DNA of 64,000 nucleotides from Fragilaria crotonensis (lineage: Eukaryota; Bacillariophyta; Fragilariophyceae; Fragilariales; Fragilariaceae). The position numbers were made by a program, and so were the translations under genes. The notes below the pieces were generated by a model, which was not told the DNA's origin, did not search any database, and saw nothing but the letters and a program-made list of their open reading frames with translations. The stretch is from positions 1-64,000 of the forward strand of contig JAKSYS010000006.1 of NCBI GenBank assembly GCA_022925895.1, given 5' to 3'. Below are positions 43,320 to 54,222 of the stretch, one piece after another (within the stretch, counting starts at the first letter, position 1; each line of letters starts with the position of its first letter).

Positions 43320-44240
43320 TACAGTGGCATCACAAATGAGGACCATGATTGAAAGACTACATCATGAGATCTTGAAATCACTGATCACAGTACAGCACTG
43401 TCAAAACAATAAACTGGACAGCCCATGCCGAATTGGCAAGAATTTAGAAATCTTGTAACATTGGACCCACTTGGCAAAACTGATACACAACATCCTTCCC
43501 AGTGATCACTGAAGATGGAACAATTCATAAGAGGAAAGCTGACTGTGGCATCACAAATCAGGGCCATGACTGAAAGTCTATATAAGATCTTGAAATCACT
43601 GATCATCATGGTACAGCACTGCTGAGACAATAAATTGGAAAGCCCATGCTGAATTGGCAAGAGGAATTCACAAATTTTCACATATCGGACCCATTCGGAA
43701 AAACTGATACACAATATCATTCCCACTCACTGATGCTCATTTGCACCTGAAAGACAATGTCAGTGCACAATGCCTACTAGTGTGCCTCAACTCAATGGAA
43801 GACAGAGACCACATCATCATGTGCAGTCGTGTGAGGTGAGGAACATGGCACAGAACGATTTGTCAAGCACGCCAAACAACAAAACAGTCATGGAAAGTTC
43901 TCCAAACCTTTCTCACCCAAAACATGCAACAGTGGATGAAATATGATATGGTATGACTCAGCCTCCCAACCTGAATGAGGAGAACTAGTATCCACCAGAT
44001 CTTCAAAACATAATTCGAAATCAAAACGAAATTCGATGGCATAGTTTGTCGAATTTTGGAAAGAGTGGGAAATCGCAGGAAGAATACTACACCCAATAGG
44101 CCCATCAAAGAAGAACAAAACACATGACAAGGCATTGGTGTAAGTGAATTCGATCGAGAACTCTGGACGCAGTGGCTTCGAGATTGGGAAAGTATGGTGC
44201 TGACACCCAGCAAGGGAAACAAGACCTGTACGCCTTGAAG
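43320..44240 (+). pseudogene. Retroelement fragment with internal duplication, broken
   Basis: Plus-strand frames contain TINWKAHAELARG (near 43630), KLIHNIIPTH (near 43700), CLNSMEDRDHIIMCSRVR (near 43790) and EFDRELWTQWLRDWE (near 44145). These match the order of the conserved C-terminal domain of the same retroelement family as 38216-38695. The WKAHAEL to LIHNI part is present twice: 43325-43505 and 43550-43735 are direct repeats of about 180 bp, roughly 80 percent alike by eye. Several frameshifts make it a dead copy. Confidence 0.5.
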
Positions 44241-45085
44241 TGGACAGGTCCCATAGAAATATTGGCATAACTGGACCTATTGGTAAACTCCATATTGAGA
44301 AATACCATCAAGGAGCACAGAGAAGAGCCAACATGGGTGACAAAGAACTGGTTGGCAATTCACGGGCCACTAGTCCGTGAAAAATTTGAAACTTAACAAA
44401 AGCACAGGGAATGAGGTCTATCCAGCAAGAGGATCTCGGACGACGCTATGATAGTACGATGGTACCAGGTAGCAAAGGAAAGTTGGGGGCTATTTGAACA
44501 AAGAGTGGCTCGGCCGTGCCGTGTGTGGAGTGTTCATTGCCACGACGAACTCAGCGGCAGCACCCAAAACAACAACCATGAATGACTGTTTCGTTGTGTT
44601 GTGCGCAGCAGGAGGCGCCGATACTCGGTACTCGGTATGACATACCACTACCAGGTACAGAAAATAAGAACTCTATATAGTGATTTGTACTCTGACGGAA
44701 TACAAGCGAGTATCAAAAGAACTTGAAGTAACAACGAATAAACCTGTATGAATGTTTCTGGTCCATACCGACGGACTGGAAACGAACGTCTGATAGTAGT
44801 AATTACTAAATATGTCATGCTCTAAATACGTACTATTGCAATTTTATCGAATCTACACATAAGAATACTCGTGTACTGCATTATTAACGAAGTTCCAGAA
44901 ACACCGAGTTCTCCGAGTACCGGACTCAGAAATCCAGTTAAGGATTACGGTATACTCGCTGTGGATTGCGAACATGAAAATCCGATCACATGCGATCGGA
45001 TGATACACTTACTCCGTCAACCATCAGCATCAGTGGAACGTCAATTTGATGGTTGAAAGCAACTGACAACGGCGACTCCTTAAAC
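44241..45085. other. Spacer downstream of the V-ATPase proteolipid gene
   Basis: No gene is recognised. TACCAGGTA motifs occur near 44462 and 44648. Confidence 0.45.
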
Positions 45086-45839
45086 TTAGACACAGATGTA
45101 GGTGGACTGACTCAGAATGATAGAAGTAATCAATCCATAGAGACCCAAGTTACCGGCGAAAACTTGAATGAGAACCATAGCAACGAAGAGTTGATCACTG
45201 CCACCAGCCTTCTTCTTCTTTTTCCCTGAAGCAGAAGATCCAAACGCAAATCCTCCGCCCTTGGTCATTTTTTGCTTCTTTGCTTCGTGGTCGAAAGCAC
45301 CACAACCGCGAACGGAGGAATCGCCAGCCACACCAATTGCAATTCCTGAACCTAGCGCGGTCAAACCGCAGCAGAGACCGGATGCAAGGTGGGCAAAGGC
45401 TGTGTAGAGAGAGTACTTATTGGATCCATCTCCATCAGGTGTGACGATGGAGGAGATAAGAATGATAGCAGTGATAAGACCATAAATTCCGTTAACACCA
45501 GCCATGATGATGGGAATTAAGTTTCTCCACACAAGATCAGGATTGGAGATACCAGAGGTCATTATACCAACACCAGCCTTGGCAGTTCCGTACGCTGCTC
45601 CCATGTCTGTGTTAAAAGTTCATGGCATTCAAGAAATGACGTAAATGTTTGAGTTTCATCGTTTCAAACGTTGGCGAGCCACGTTGCTCCATAGGATCAA
45701 GTGTTGTCTGACGCACATCACATTTCATTCATGCCGATGATCACATTGACTTACTGGCGAAGACCACAGCTCCAACAACACCCATATACCCAAAGAATGG
45801 AGCTATGGCCGGGCATATGTCAAAGGTTATAGATGACAT
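45086..45839 (-). CDS. V-ATPase proteolipid, subunit c-like, two exons, lacking the TM4 glutamate
   Basis: Exon 1 is 45839-45755 (28 codons plus one base) and exon 2 is 45606-45086. They are joined across a 148-nt GTAAGT...CACAG intron, giving about 201 residues with four membrane segments. Helix 1 is APFFGYMGVVGAVVFA. AAYGTAKAGVGIMTSG and MAGVNGIYGLITAIIL match helix 2 of subunit c. Helix 3 is HLASGLCCGLTALGSGIAIG. Helix 4 reads LIQVFAGNLGLYGLITSIIL, where subunit c has FAEVLGLYG, so the proton-carrying Glu is replaced by Gly. No other acidic residue is seen within a membrane segment. The helix 3-4 loop is unusually long and basic (GSSASGKKKKKAGG). It could be a structural ring subunit, an unusual c, or a non-transporting paralogue. 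The fold assignment is firm; the role is open. Confidence 0.88.
45607..45754 (-). other. Intron of the V-ATPase proteolipid gene
   Basis: The donor is GCCA|GTAAGTC and the acceptor TTTTAACACAG|ACATGGG. Joining restores VVFA-N-MGAAYGTAKAG, which is the normal helix 1 to helix 2 junction of subunit c. Confidence 0.85.
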
Positions 45840-48015
45840 GGTCAAAATTGATGTGAAATGCCGAAGTGTTGGTTATATCTAAGACCCACGGAACTCCAAA
45901 CCAAAGGCGAAAAAATGACGAACTCATAGCTCATAGCTACCAAGTACTCCTAGTATCCGAGGAGCTGGAAAGCTACGAGACATACATCTTCATCCGACTC
46001 GCTCACACTTTCCCGTGTTAAATTCCTTAATATACATACTACATGTGCGTAGATCGATTAGTTTGCTGCTAAGCAAAACCCGTCACATTTCGAACCGAGG
46101 AGCATTGACCATGTGCCATGTGTTTGTCAGGAAGAGGTGAGTGTAAGTGGAGAGTGGAGAGTAGTTAGAAATATTAAGGCGTTAAATTTACCGTTATGGG
46201 ATTTGTTGTGGGAATGATGCTAGTACTCAAAACGGTGACGCACGTTAAATGGTGACGCACGATGAGTGTCGCCGTTGCTATGCACATATATGCAGTAAGC
46301 GTTTTTGTACTGTACAGCTGTACAGTGTACAGTACACAAATGCTACAGTGTAAAGTGTACTCTGTATACTAGTACCTGAAACCTGAAACACAAATCACTA
46401 TACAGAGGAGGCGATTACATCTGGTTGCCTCTCCAGCGCACAATATAACAAATGCTATGCATACAAGTAGGAGCCCGTGTACGTCTCCCTAAATCGAGCC
46501 GATCGAAATTTCTAGAAAAACCTGCTCTAAAATTAAATTACACAGCAAAAAACAGGTAGACTTATACCGTACCAGTAGTCAGTACACGACAGTACTCCCG
46601 TACAATACTGCAGGTGATGGCCGACTCGAATAGGAGCCAAACAAGGGCCACCATAAAAAGCTGTTAATATATTATAGTTAGAAGCATGCGATACGCAACC
46701 AGTGGCATGACTGTAGGCATGACAGGAAAGGGGGAAGAAAACTTCATCGCATACTTTATATATATGACGTATGTGTATCAGATGTACTGATGCCTGGATG
46801 TGCTATCTACGGTGATTTTGTGCTCCAGTAGGATAGTAACGTCCTGAGATCATGCCCTGCTTGGTATGCATACGATTTGACCTCGTTTCACTGCAGACTA
46901 CTCAGATCAGTACTGTACTGTACTGGTCTCTATCACTGTTAGAGTTCAAGTTAGTAGTCAGGACATCTACCGGCGCACACTACAGCACAGTACAATTGCA
47001 TCGTACAAGCAGTAGCGGTGAAATTTGAGCATTGGATAGCTTACATGGACCAAAGCATGTCGAAGTTTTGGAGTTTTGAACTCTCATAGGTTATGAATGT
47101 TTGAAACTTCTAAAACCTAGACATCACCATGGTCACCAAAAAATTGAAGTGACCCCGGCCTAACCTTCGAAGTTGGAAATTCGAACATTTAGCTATAGCC
47201 TGTTGTTTTTCGAGTATCTGAAAACATTTGTTACATGCTTGATCTGAGGTCCTCGTGACACTTTCTTGTTGCCCTTGTAATTATGAATGAGGATGAGGCA
47301 TCAGCAGCTTCTGGTGTCGGTGAGGATGAAGACAGCACTTTGGTTGGCGATGACAATGCAGTCACATTCGCATCCAATGCTCAAAAAGTGTATGTTCGAA
47401 GCAACAACAGCAAACAGCAGCTGGCTGTTTCTGATGTGTGTTGGCCTTTTGGAGGGAGGGACTTACATTTTTAACCTAGATACAGATCCTTGGAATGCCA
47501 TGAAGAAGCAAGGTACAAAGCCTACAAGGATTGAATTTGCTCATGCGTAGAAGCGACGCCCTCAATTCCAGTGGTGGCGTATCACATATCCTGAAGACAG
47601 TGAACTGGAGTCTAACCAAGTGCATTGAATAGCTGCAAGATCACCCCCTGTTGGCGAGCAAAACATTGTGTTCCTCAAGAATGAGGTGCAAAGACTGACT
47701 TCAAATGCTGCACAGGATGAAGAATGACGTGAAGGACAAGGAGGACGGCCAACAGAACAGGCCCTCATATACATGCACTTGCTTGATTATATCCCTCACC
47801 CACCACCATGAGAATATCAAGGCGGCTTTCAGTGGCGTGCAGATGCAAGGAGCTGTCAAGAACTGGATCCTAGGATTCGACTGCTGTGGAAGCACCAACT
47901 GTCTTTGAGATGAGTTTACTTGCTTATAAGAATCATGAAATGACAACGATTATAACCCTGGTGCACCTGCCTCCAAATGTCACAAAGAACATTTCTCAGT
48001 CAAAACTAATTGTGC
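45840..48015. other. Spacer, no recognised gene
   Basis: The left end should hold the V-ATPase gene promoter. A stretch rich in TGTAC motifs lies at 46300-46370. Short frames near 47283-47550 (for example NEDEASAASGVGEDEDSTLV) show some coding-like composition, but no family is recognised and the frames are interrupted. Confidence 0.4.
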
Positions 48016-49120
48016 TTAACCCCCGACAGAAAACCTCGATTTTGTCCTACCGGGAAGGACAAAAAATTAGAAAAAAAAAGATTTTGTCCTTCCAGGTTTG
48101 AGTGGAAGGACCGCGGGTTAATGAAATTTAACACGATGATCACCATGTTAACGTCTATCACAAGACCTTCATCTGATTGGCTTACTCGCTGTATGTCACG
48201 GATTGCGCTGTATGACCCACAGTAAGTTGGTTGTATTCATGTGTATGGCTCTGCGTACTCAGTTTAACCATCAGAGCGCCGGTTCGAGCGTTAGTTCCAA
48301 TTATATAATCACATGGTCATGGCGGCAAGTTTCGGCGATAAACAGGACAAAAAAAGCGAAACACGACTTGTTTTTAGCAAACACACCCGGAGATGATCCG
48401 GAAAATATCGAAATTCACCCGGAAATTATCACGATTTGGCAACAACAATGATACTAAAAGTGCCTATTCACCAGCCATTTGATGCCAGACAGCAACAAGG
48501 TGATTGCAAGACCCAAAAGGTGGGCAAGGCTGAGCCTTTGGATGTGATGGAAAGTGGTTTCCTCGGTCTTTTCAGTGACAGGGGTCATGATTTTGGTGAA
48601 GATGAGATTTAGCATGGGAGTTTACCACTGGAAAATCTAGAAATTCACGAAAGTGCCAATATTCCAGACACTTGATGCGAGACCACAAAAAAATGACTGC
48701 AAAACCCAAGAGATGGACTAGACAGAGCTATTTGATGCAATAGAAAGTGGGGTTGTCGGTAAATTCAGAGATAGCAGTGATCATCATGGTGAAGATGTGA
48801 TTTAACACGGGAGTTTACCGCGTTAAAATCTAGAAATCAATTTTTGTACGGAGAATTTCAATAGAATTTGTCCTATAATTGACAATTTTTTAGGACAAAA
48901 CATAAAATGACCTCGTCAAAGTCAGCTATCTTTGTGTCATCACATCTTCACCATTATCAGTCCTTATTTCAAAAGTAGGACGGATTAAGAAAGGCAATGC
49001 ATTCCTCAGCAGGAGTAATTTGTACGCTTCAGTTTTTTAGGTATTGAGAATTGGAAGTAAGCGGTGGATGCCAAAATTTGTTCTCTTTCTTGTCCTACAA
49101 AATTTCCTGTCGGGGGTTAA
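48016..49120. mobile_element. piggyBac-like non-autonomous element (TTAA ends)
   Basis: The interval starts TTAA-CCCCCGACAG and ends CTGTCGGGGG-TTAA. TTAA target sites with inverted repeats beginning CCC are the hallmark of piggyBac-type transposons. The 10-bp ends are perfect; similarity then falls off. Subterminal copies of TTTTGTCCT in both orientations form small hairpins (48040-48070 and 48868-48902) and recur at the right end (near 49090). No transposase is seen inside, so it would depend on one from elsewhere. The middle carries a diverged direct duplication (48457-48835). Confidence 0.5.
48457..48835 (+). repeat. Direct duplication of about 185 bp
   Basis: Two adjacent units each start AAAGTGCC and end GGGAGTTTACC..., ...AATCTAGAAAT, and share TTTGATGC and GAAAGTGG between. 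They are roughly three-quarters alike by eye. A trace of a third unit (AATATCGAAATTCACCC) precedes them near 48405. Confidence 0.65.
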
Positions 49121-49249
49121 AGTCAAGGTGCTATGCTGCAGGTCACTTCTCCACAGAAAGGAGAGAATGCATTGGCTTCAATGCGGTCACAGCTGCTGCA
49201 AATCATTCAAAACAGTTAGCAGAGTGGACAAGGAGGGGGCCCTGATGTA

Positions 49250-49300
<51 letters not shown>

Positions 49301-52300
49301 AATTAGAGGAGGATTGTGAGCACATGTTGACATTGCCTTCTGAGTCACTTGGATCACTCTCCCAAACACACGATCTTGCATGTGCATTAGCTACAGAACC
49401 AATCAGCCTTTCTCTTATGCAAGGCTGTGGCCACATCAGACGCATCATTGGCTCCAAATACAACAAGCACCCACTGCACAAACCGGCGATGACGACATGA
49501 AGAAACACAAGGCTCTTCCTCTGGAGATCTTTTGCTCGTTCTCAATCAATTTGTTTCCTTGCCAATGCTGACGATAACCGTCAGCGCCGTCACCGTATTG
49601 CTGACCACCAAGACCAGGCTCGAAGTTATCACAGAATACTTGCAGAGTCTGATGAACCAAGCAGTGCTCAGGCTAGATTCTATCAAGAGTAGGTGCATCA
49701 AAGCAATAAAGAGATTGAAGCTCTCCCACAACCTTTGATCACAACACCAAGAAGCCAATTCGGAATCCCAGCAAGGACACTGGCTCCAAGACAATTCTTT
49801 GATTAAAGCAGTTTAATCAGAACTAGTAGTGCTACTAGTTCCAACAACAAAAGGTGCTAGTAATGGTGATTCATCAATAGTAAGGACAAGCAGAAGTAGG
49901 CACTGAACAACTCAGGTTAGCTTGGTGAGCAATAAGTCAAGCAAGCATTCTCAATGCAGCTATCCAGAAAATGCCTCAGCTTCCATCCAATATTGGTGTG
50001 TTTGACGCCGCAGGGAAACATGATCAATGTACACTGGCTGGATGGTGGTATCATGATTCTCTAAAAGGGGATGCCACCTTGCATTCTTGCGGTTTGAACC
50101 TCATCAGCTACTCAGAGAGGTGCATCATCACCAGCATCTTTTTCATCCATACAGTAGTTGTGGAGGTTTGTGAGTGCTGCAAACACCAGAGCAATTATTT
50201 TCTTGGTGAGAGTAGTTTGCGTACTTGGGAATGCACTGCGGAGAATCGCCCATCGATGCGATAGGCAGCATACCAAAAGCGCACTCAGCACGTCTGATAC
50301 TTAGCTGTGAATGGAAGAAATTGCAAGCATCTTTGCTTCCACCAGAGACTGCAGAGAATGGCGTTGCCATGAAGATGGAGTTTAGCTAAACATTGTCTCC
50401 AAACAAATACACAGCCCAGGTAGAAGAAGCCCATTCTCAAGTTCTTGGGTGAAAAGCAACATGCTTTCTTCAAATGTTAAATAATCAGAGGTAGATCCTG
50501 GATAGATAAATTGAAACAACATGATGATGGAATTTGCCTTGGCAGTTGAGACCAAACTTGTGCTTAGTGCTTAGTGTGACCACAGAAAGCTGCATCTTTC
50601 CTTCTAACATTCACCCCTGGAAGATTTGTGTATCCAAACGAGAAATCCATCAACATTTTCAGCACAGTTACGAAGCTCTCCGCAATTTAATGTTGCTCAT
50701 CATGATCACATGGGTATGAGATTTGAAGGTCAGGGTGGGCATTGATTGCTACTACAGCAAACCAGATGCTTCTCAAAGTGTCCATGTGTCCAAAACAAAA
50801 GGTAGTCATTTTTATCATATGTGGAACCACCTGCAAAGTACCGACTAATGAAGTGCTTGGTGCTTGCACAGGTACTAATATGAAATAACAGGAGTGATCG
50901 GACCACTGTGGACATAGCACTCACTCATGGCTGTTAGAATCTTGCCTCTTGAGTGAATACTGAACAATAGTAACTTGATGAAGCTTTGAGCAAGCTTTGG
51001 AATTAATGATACTCATTCAGTATGCCTAGCTGTATAGTTAAGATATCTTTCACTTGGTTCTCTGCTGACATTGATGACATACTAGGCTAGTCTTTGTTGT
51101 TCTTGGCGTCCTCTCCTCTGAACCACTTGTGATGCCACAAAAGCAGGAGCACACTGGACAACACCACTCATGCTTCTATCCATAGAATGCATGACCCGTG
51201 CGGTCTTTCTTAGTTTGTACCGATCACGCTGAGGAGATTTGTTGGTTGACATAATGTCAGAACTCGGAATGGAGAGTCTTTATTTGAATTGCACTTGCTA
51301 TCAAGAGTCACTGGATGGCAACAATCAAAACAATCTGTCATTATGAATATGATATCGACGAAGGGTTTGTCATGGGGGTAGATCCATGAAAGATCTAACA
51401 AGCAAAGAGGAAGTTCCAACTGTTTTTTTGTCGTAAAGTGAAACTTAATCAGGTGAAATTTCGAACATTCATAACCCAATTGACAATAGGTAACGATAAT
51501 GCTAGAAACTTGAAATCGTCAAAATTAGGCTTTGTTGTATGCAAGAAAGGCCATATAGCCTATCCAAGTACAGCAGCTTTAGTATACTATCTAGAGGTGT
51601 ACTGTAATAGCACCAGTCAAAGTCAACAATATCAGTAGTTCTATCATTACATGTGGAGATCATGATGATGATGATGATGATTTCATTCAGTGGAATCAAA
51701 TTCCCTCATCAGCTTCTTAATGACAGAAGATGCACCCCCAGAATCCAGAATATGCCATTCATCAATGACATGGAATCCAGAATTCTCTCTTAAAACCTAA
51801 GTAAGAAATCAAATACTGTAAGTTCTGGAACAATTAGGAGGTGTTTGTTAGGTTTTGGCAAACACCTTATCAAAATTATAACGCGCCACCGCCCTATGTT
51901 GTTCTCCTCGGCGCAAGAGCTGGAGCGAGCAACACCATCTCATTTAGAGGACATGAAAAAGTCCTGTTACTCCTGGTAGTTGTACTCCCAGTCTGTTTCA
52001 CACTTACAGTCCCTATGCTTGTATGTTCACGCTGTAGAGCCTACTTAACTTCGAACGAATGTATGTACACGCAGTCGCGTATCTTACCTTGCAGGGGGAC
52101 GAAATGATAATGATTAGGCATCGAGAGCATGAACGATTACGAGAAGGGGAAATTACAATTTCTTCCTTTTTTAAAGATTTATCAAAGTAGTTCAATGACT
52201 TACTATATTAGAATGTTGCTTTTTACTATTAGTACAAGTACATTTGCACTTACAATTTCCCATTTCTTTTGCCCACACTTTACAATTTAGTCGATAATCA

Positions 52301-52620
52301 CCCAAATTCCAATTTCCACGCCTGCCATCTTCCCTTCCCACAAATGAATGGTACCCTGTCCTGTAGAAGACATCAAAATGAGCATCATTGCCGTCACATT
52401 TTCCTCAAACATTTCATGTCCAATGTGTTCACATCTCTTTTACATTATTCAGAACTTTTCATTTATGAATGATGTTGACAGTGGTCATAATTTTTGATTA
52501 GAGAGGTCTGTTGCATAAATGGCTCTTCATCCATGATGTCATTGTGGTGCTACCAAATTTCAGGTGTGCACGACAACAGTGTTCCACGTACTGCCTCATA
52601 CACAGTAGCATTGACTTCAT
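49121..52620. other. Decayed coding-like tract, no recognised gene
   Basis: Plus-strand frames around 49130-49240 and 49297-49800 look like remnants of a protein (ERRECIGFNAVTAAANHSKQ, then LMQGCGHIRRIIGSKYNKHP), broken by stops and by a microsatellite. Nothing between 49800 and 52500 is identifiable. The tract may be the decayed 5' part of the gene containing the C48 peptidase, but that link is not shown. Confidence 0.35.
49250..49297 (+). repeat. ATG/GAT trinucleotide microsatellite, 16 units
   Basis: Sixteen uninterrupted ATG units. A shorter GAT run lies near 51664-51681. An apparent poly-His frame on the minus strand is a by-product. Confidence 0.95.
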
Positions 52621-52623
52621 TGT

Positions 52624-54070
52624 TTGGAGGCAACTGCATCGAACACAGAGAATGGAAAAATCTTTGCACTCTCATCTGTCAGCACCACTCGCTCCCCTCA
52701 AACCAAATTTGGCAATGTTGTCTTTACAAGGAAAGCCTTCTTGTCATGCGCAAATTTCAAAGTCTTAGTTGTTGTTTCCTGGATATCCCCGGTTTGGAGT
52801 TGTCATCAAACCGTCGGCAAGTGCTGTTGCAAGTCTCAAAAAAGAGATTTTCACAGTACTGCTCTTCTTGACTACATCATCAACCTTACAACTTTACTGC
52901 CTGACTCCTCATCATCACATACAGTACCTGATGTTGAACCGTTGCTGGGTAGTCTTGGTGCAGAGGCATTTATCTTGTCAATCAATCTAACTGCCTCAAT
53001 GAAAAGGGAACAAGCGAGAACGAAGAATGATTGGAAAGCATACCAGAATCACATTCGCAAGATTTGCACAAAGCTCAAGAATATTCTCAAATACCATGTC
53101 AAGGATGGTGATTTCAAGAACATTATCAATGAAAACAATAAGGATGTCCTACAGAGGCTTATTATTCCAATTGTTTGGGGGCCACCTGATAGTCCAGGAC
53201 ATTTCTTTGTGGCATGCTTTGACTTTTCGGTAAATGATCCGAAATTCTTCGTAAACGTGTGTTTCTACAACTCTATGGAGCGCGCCCAAAAGAGAATTCA
53301 TCCTGCAGCTGAAATTGTTGAGAAGGTCAACTTCTTCTTTAAGTTCTACATTCTTCCTGAAGCCAAATATCAGTCCCTACACCAGTCAGATGTTGACGTG
53401 TTTTTCAACGCACACAGTACAAAGACTGTCCTCGGCAGAACAATGGATACAGAACAATGGATACGACTGTGGAATCTTTACTAGAACTGTGGTGTTACAT
53501 CTTCTTGAACAAAAAGAAGTTGATTTGATGTTGTTCACTCAAAGTAATGTCACAGAAGGTAGGAAACAATTGGCGACGGCTTTGATTAATGCAAAATCCC
53601 CTTCACATGAGCTGATTCGTGATGTTCTCAGGAAATGCTTCCCTCTGCTCTTTGTCACTGAGGACGGAAACAGTAGTGTCCCAACCATCAATTGTACTGA
53701 TGATCAGGATACCGTATCGAGTGGTCCCTTGCAGGTTGATGGTGCTGCCAACGACATCAAGGGGACCACCAATGAGGACGATGAGGACAACATAGCACTC
53801 CTGGTGAGAGACACAAAAGATTTGGCAACTCTTGCTGCTGATGTTTTTCCTTCAGTCAGCTTGACTTCATGCATCAGCAAGTTTCCAAGAGATGCAGTAA
53901 GTAGAACGATGAACATTGGATGGAAAACGATATTAGGTGACGGTGACCTGGCGCCCCTCCAGCTCATGTTCGATGTTTGCCACCCTGAGAGAGAGACACA
54001 AGAATTCTCCACGAAAGGACCTGCAGTCAATGCCAAAGTGGCAGGTACAGTAGTATTTGTACAAATTTAG
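52624..54070 (+). pseudogene. C48 (Ulp1-like) cysteine peptidase gene, frame broken
   Basis: The family removes SUMO or related modifiers. The His-box GHFFVACFDF (His codon at 53200) and the next catalytic region VCFYNSME, with Asn where Asp is usual, are in one frame. The Gln/Cys box QNNGYDCGIF (Cys codon at 53468) is in another. Between them lies a perfect 14-bp tandem duplication (53436-53449 and 53450-53463), which by itself shifts the frame. A duplication alone does not fully reconcile the two frames, so a second indel or an unrecognised intron is also needed. The C-terminal part is Ser/Asp-rich. No in-frame ATG is visible for the upstream part. C48 genes in protist genomes are often carried by DNA transposons, so host or transposon origin is open. 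Confidence 0.65.
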
Positions 54071-54222
54071 AGCGAAATTTCTCCTATTCACGAATTCAGT
54101 ACCCTTCATCGCATTGTATGTCCTCTCATGACACATTCTAGATTTGCGCTGATCATGCAACCGCGTAGAGCTCGAAATCTGCATCAACCGTTCGCTCAAG
54201 TAACCTGAAGGTTGCCGAACTT

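Noticed and set aside
47283-47550. Short acidic plus-strand frame (NEDEASAASGVGEDEDSTLV)
   Set aside because: Composition is coding-like, but the frame is short, interrupted and matches no family that I know.
48230-48300. tRNA-like GGTTCGAG box and flanking stems
   Set aside because: No acceptor stem, D-arm or anticodon stem could be paired in the right positions.
49187-49387. Minus-strand frame with a run of 16 histidines
   Set aside because: The His run is the complement of the ATG microsatellite; the flanks show no protein family.
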